DNA from: PHAA01 sp964584415
GTDB lineage: Bacteria > Bacillota > Syntrophomonadia > Syntrophomonadales > Syntrophomonadaceae
DNA length: 14,167 bases
Reading direction: 5' to 3'
Assembly: GCA_964584415.1 (NCBI GenBank)
Contig: CAZOZX010000052.1
Span: 1-14,167, forward strand
The translations under genes were made by a program, and so were the position numbers. Below the pieces are notes generated by a model. The model was not told where the DNA came from and searched no databases. It was given only the letters and a program-made list of their open reading frames with translations. Shown in pieces: positions 13,407-14,167 of the stretch. Every line of letters starts with the position of its first letter. Position 1 is the stretch's first letter.

Positions 13407-14165
13407 TTATTTTACTTCTACCTTAACGGTATTCTTCATCCAGTCGGCCAGTTTGGCTGCACATACATCAGCTTCATCTTCAATCTTGATACCTGCAGTC
13501 TTGGCAGCAGGCAGAGCAAATTCAACTATATTAACCTTGTTGGCAACAGCGCCAGCGTCACTGGTTGCAACCGGTTTTTTCTTTGCAGCCATAATACCCT
13601 TCATCGAAGGATAACGGGGTTCGTTCCAGCTTACTTGACTGGAAATCACGGCAGGAATACTTACTTCGATTACTGAAGTTCCGCCATCAGCTTCACAAGT
13701 ACAGGTAGCTTTTCCACCAGCGATTTCGACTGCGGTGATAACATTAACATGAGGTAAGCCTAAAATTTCTGCGATACGGGTCGGAACCTGAGACGAACCA
13801 TCATCTGCGGCGACGTGACCGGCTAATACTATTTCCGGATTTTCCGCTTTGATTGCTGCAGCCAGAGCAACAGCGCGAGCATATTCATCAGCAGCGCTAT
13901 CCTGTTTTACTAAAATTCCCCGATCGGCTCCCATTGCCAATGCAGTGCGGATGGCATCCATAGCCTTGTCAGATCCGGCACTGAGTACTACTACTTCAGT
14001 AGCAATACCCTTTTCTTTTAACTGAATTGCGCCCTCAACTGCTACCTCATCATAAGGATTGATGATAAGGTTAATACCAGCATCGGAAATTTTGCCGTCC
14101 TTCAATTCAATTTTGGCTTCGGTGTCAAATGTTTGCTTAACACACACTAGAACCTTCAAGTTCAT
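13407..14165 (-). CDS. etfB: Electron transfer flavoprotein, beta subunit
   Basis: Partner of EtfA. The 252 residues look complete, beginning MNLKVLVCVKQTFDTEAKI, as the family does. The NPYDEVAVE stretch (36-44) and LALAMGADR-like segment (TALAMGADRGILV, 74-86) are typical. The nucleotide loop AGHVAADDGSSQVPTRIAE (115-133) has DDGSSQ where many bifurcating EtfB proteins have DGDTAQ. The late family signature begins at E158-A-D-G-G and includes VSWNEPRYPSMKGIMAAKKKP (from 178). The ATG is at 14163-14165, so the ribosome binding site and promoter lie outside the window and further upstream genes in the operon cannot be excluded. Downstream are etfA and the membrane oxidoreductase. Confidence 0.96.
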   Translation of the reverse strand: MNLKVLVCVKQTFDTEAKIELKDGKISDAGINLIINPYDEVAVEGAIQLKEKGIATEVVVLSAGSDKAMDAIRTALAMGADRGILVKQDSAADEYARAVALAAAIKAENPEIVLAGHVAADDGSSQVPTRIAEILGLPHVNVITAVEIAGGKATCTCEADGGTSVIEVSIPAVISSQVSWNEPRYPSMKGIMAAKKKPVATSDAGAVANKVNIVEFALPAAKTAGIKIEDEADVCAAKLADWMKNTVKVEVK

Positions 14166-14167
14166 TC

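Noticed and set aside
12418..13614. Several plus-strand open frames antisense to etfA and etfB
   Set aside because: They are serine- and proline-rich shadow translations of conserved ETF codons, with no family resemblance.
1..14167. Defence island, toxin-antitoxin pair, prophage or CRISPR
   Set aside because: Nearly all genes are recognisable core or lifestyle genes, with no integrases, repeat-spacer arrays, restriction genes or paired small toxin genes.

Overview
The window reads as chromosomal DNA from an endospore-forming, strictly anaerobic member of the Firmicutes (Clostridia). The best fit is a Syntrophomonas-like fatty-acid-oxidising syntroph. Sporulation genes (ylbJ, gpr, alpha/beta-type SASP) give the spore-forming background. 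The ETF plus membrane Fe-S oxidoreductase cluster at the right end matches the arrangement known from Syntrophomonas wolfei. The assignment is from protein families and gene order only; no database search was done. No RNA genes, CRISPR arrays, prophage or insertion-sequence genes were seen.

Left part (1-4038). The 3' part of ylbJ runs rightward and meets, stop codon against stop codon, a leftward pair: rsmD and a 153-residue coiled-coil protein that overlaps it. A 309-bp divergent region then leads to gpr, the spore protease that degrades SASPs. A SASP gene converges on gpr. Just upstream of it lies a very short basic gene (3739-3885, 48 residues) that carries a SASP-type protease-site helix but no second SASP helix.

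Middle part (4039-9988). Asp23-family protein, fakA and recG form a leftward operon with 17- and 24-bp gaps. rpmB (ribosomal protein L28) diverges from it, the usual Firmicutes order. hslO (Hsp33) and coaD are separate leftward units with their own promoters and, for coaD, a clear terminator. rsmD, coaD and ylbJ are neighbours in Bacillus subtilis; here coaD lies about 7.4 kb from the other two.

Right part (10181-14165). etfB, etfA and a 712-residue membrane Fe-S/heme-b oxidoreductase form a leftward operon that ends in a very strong terminator. ETF should take electrons from acyl-CoA dehydrogenases, and the membrane protein should exchange them with menaquinone, which a syntroph needs for the uphill butyryl-CoA to crotonyl-CoA step. 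A 14-bp perfect hairpin separates etfA from the oxidoreductase gene.

Most of the window is ordinary core genome. The observations most worth a second look are the short SASP-like gene, the missing cysteine in the first CCG domain of the oxidoreductase, the dyad inside the coaD promoter, and several unassigned hairpins. No wholly new multi-gene system is visible.
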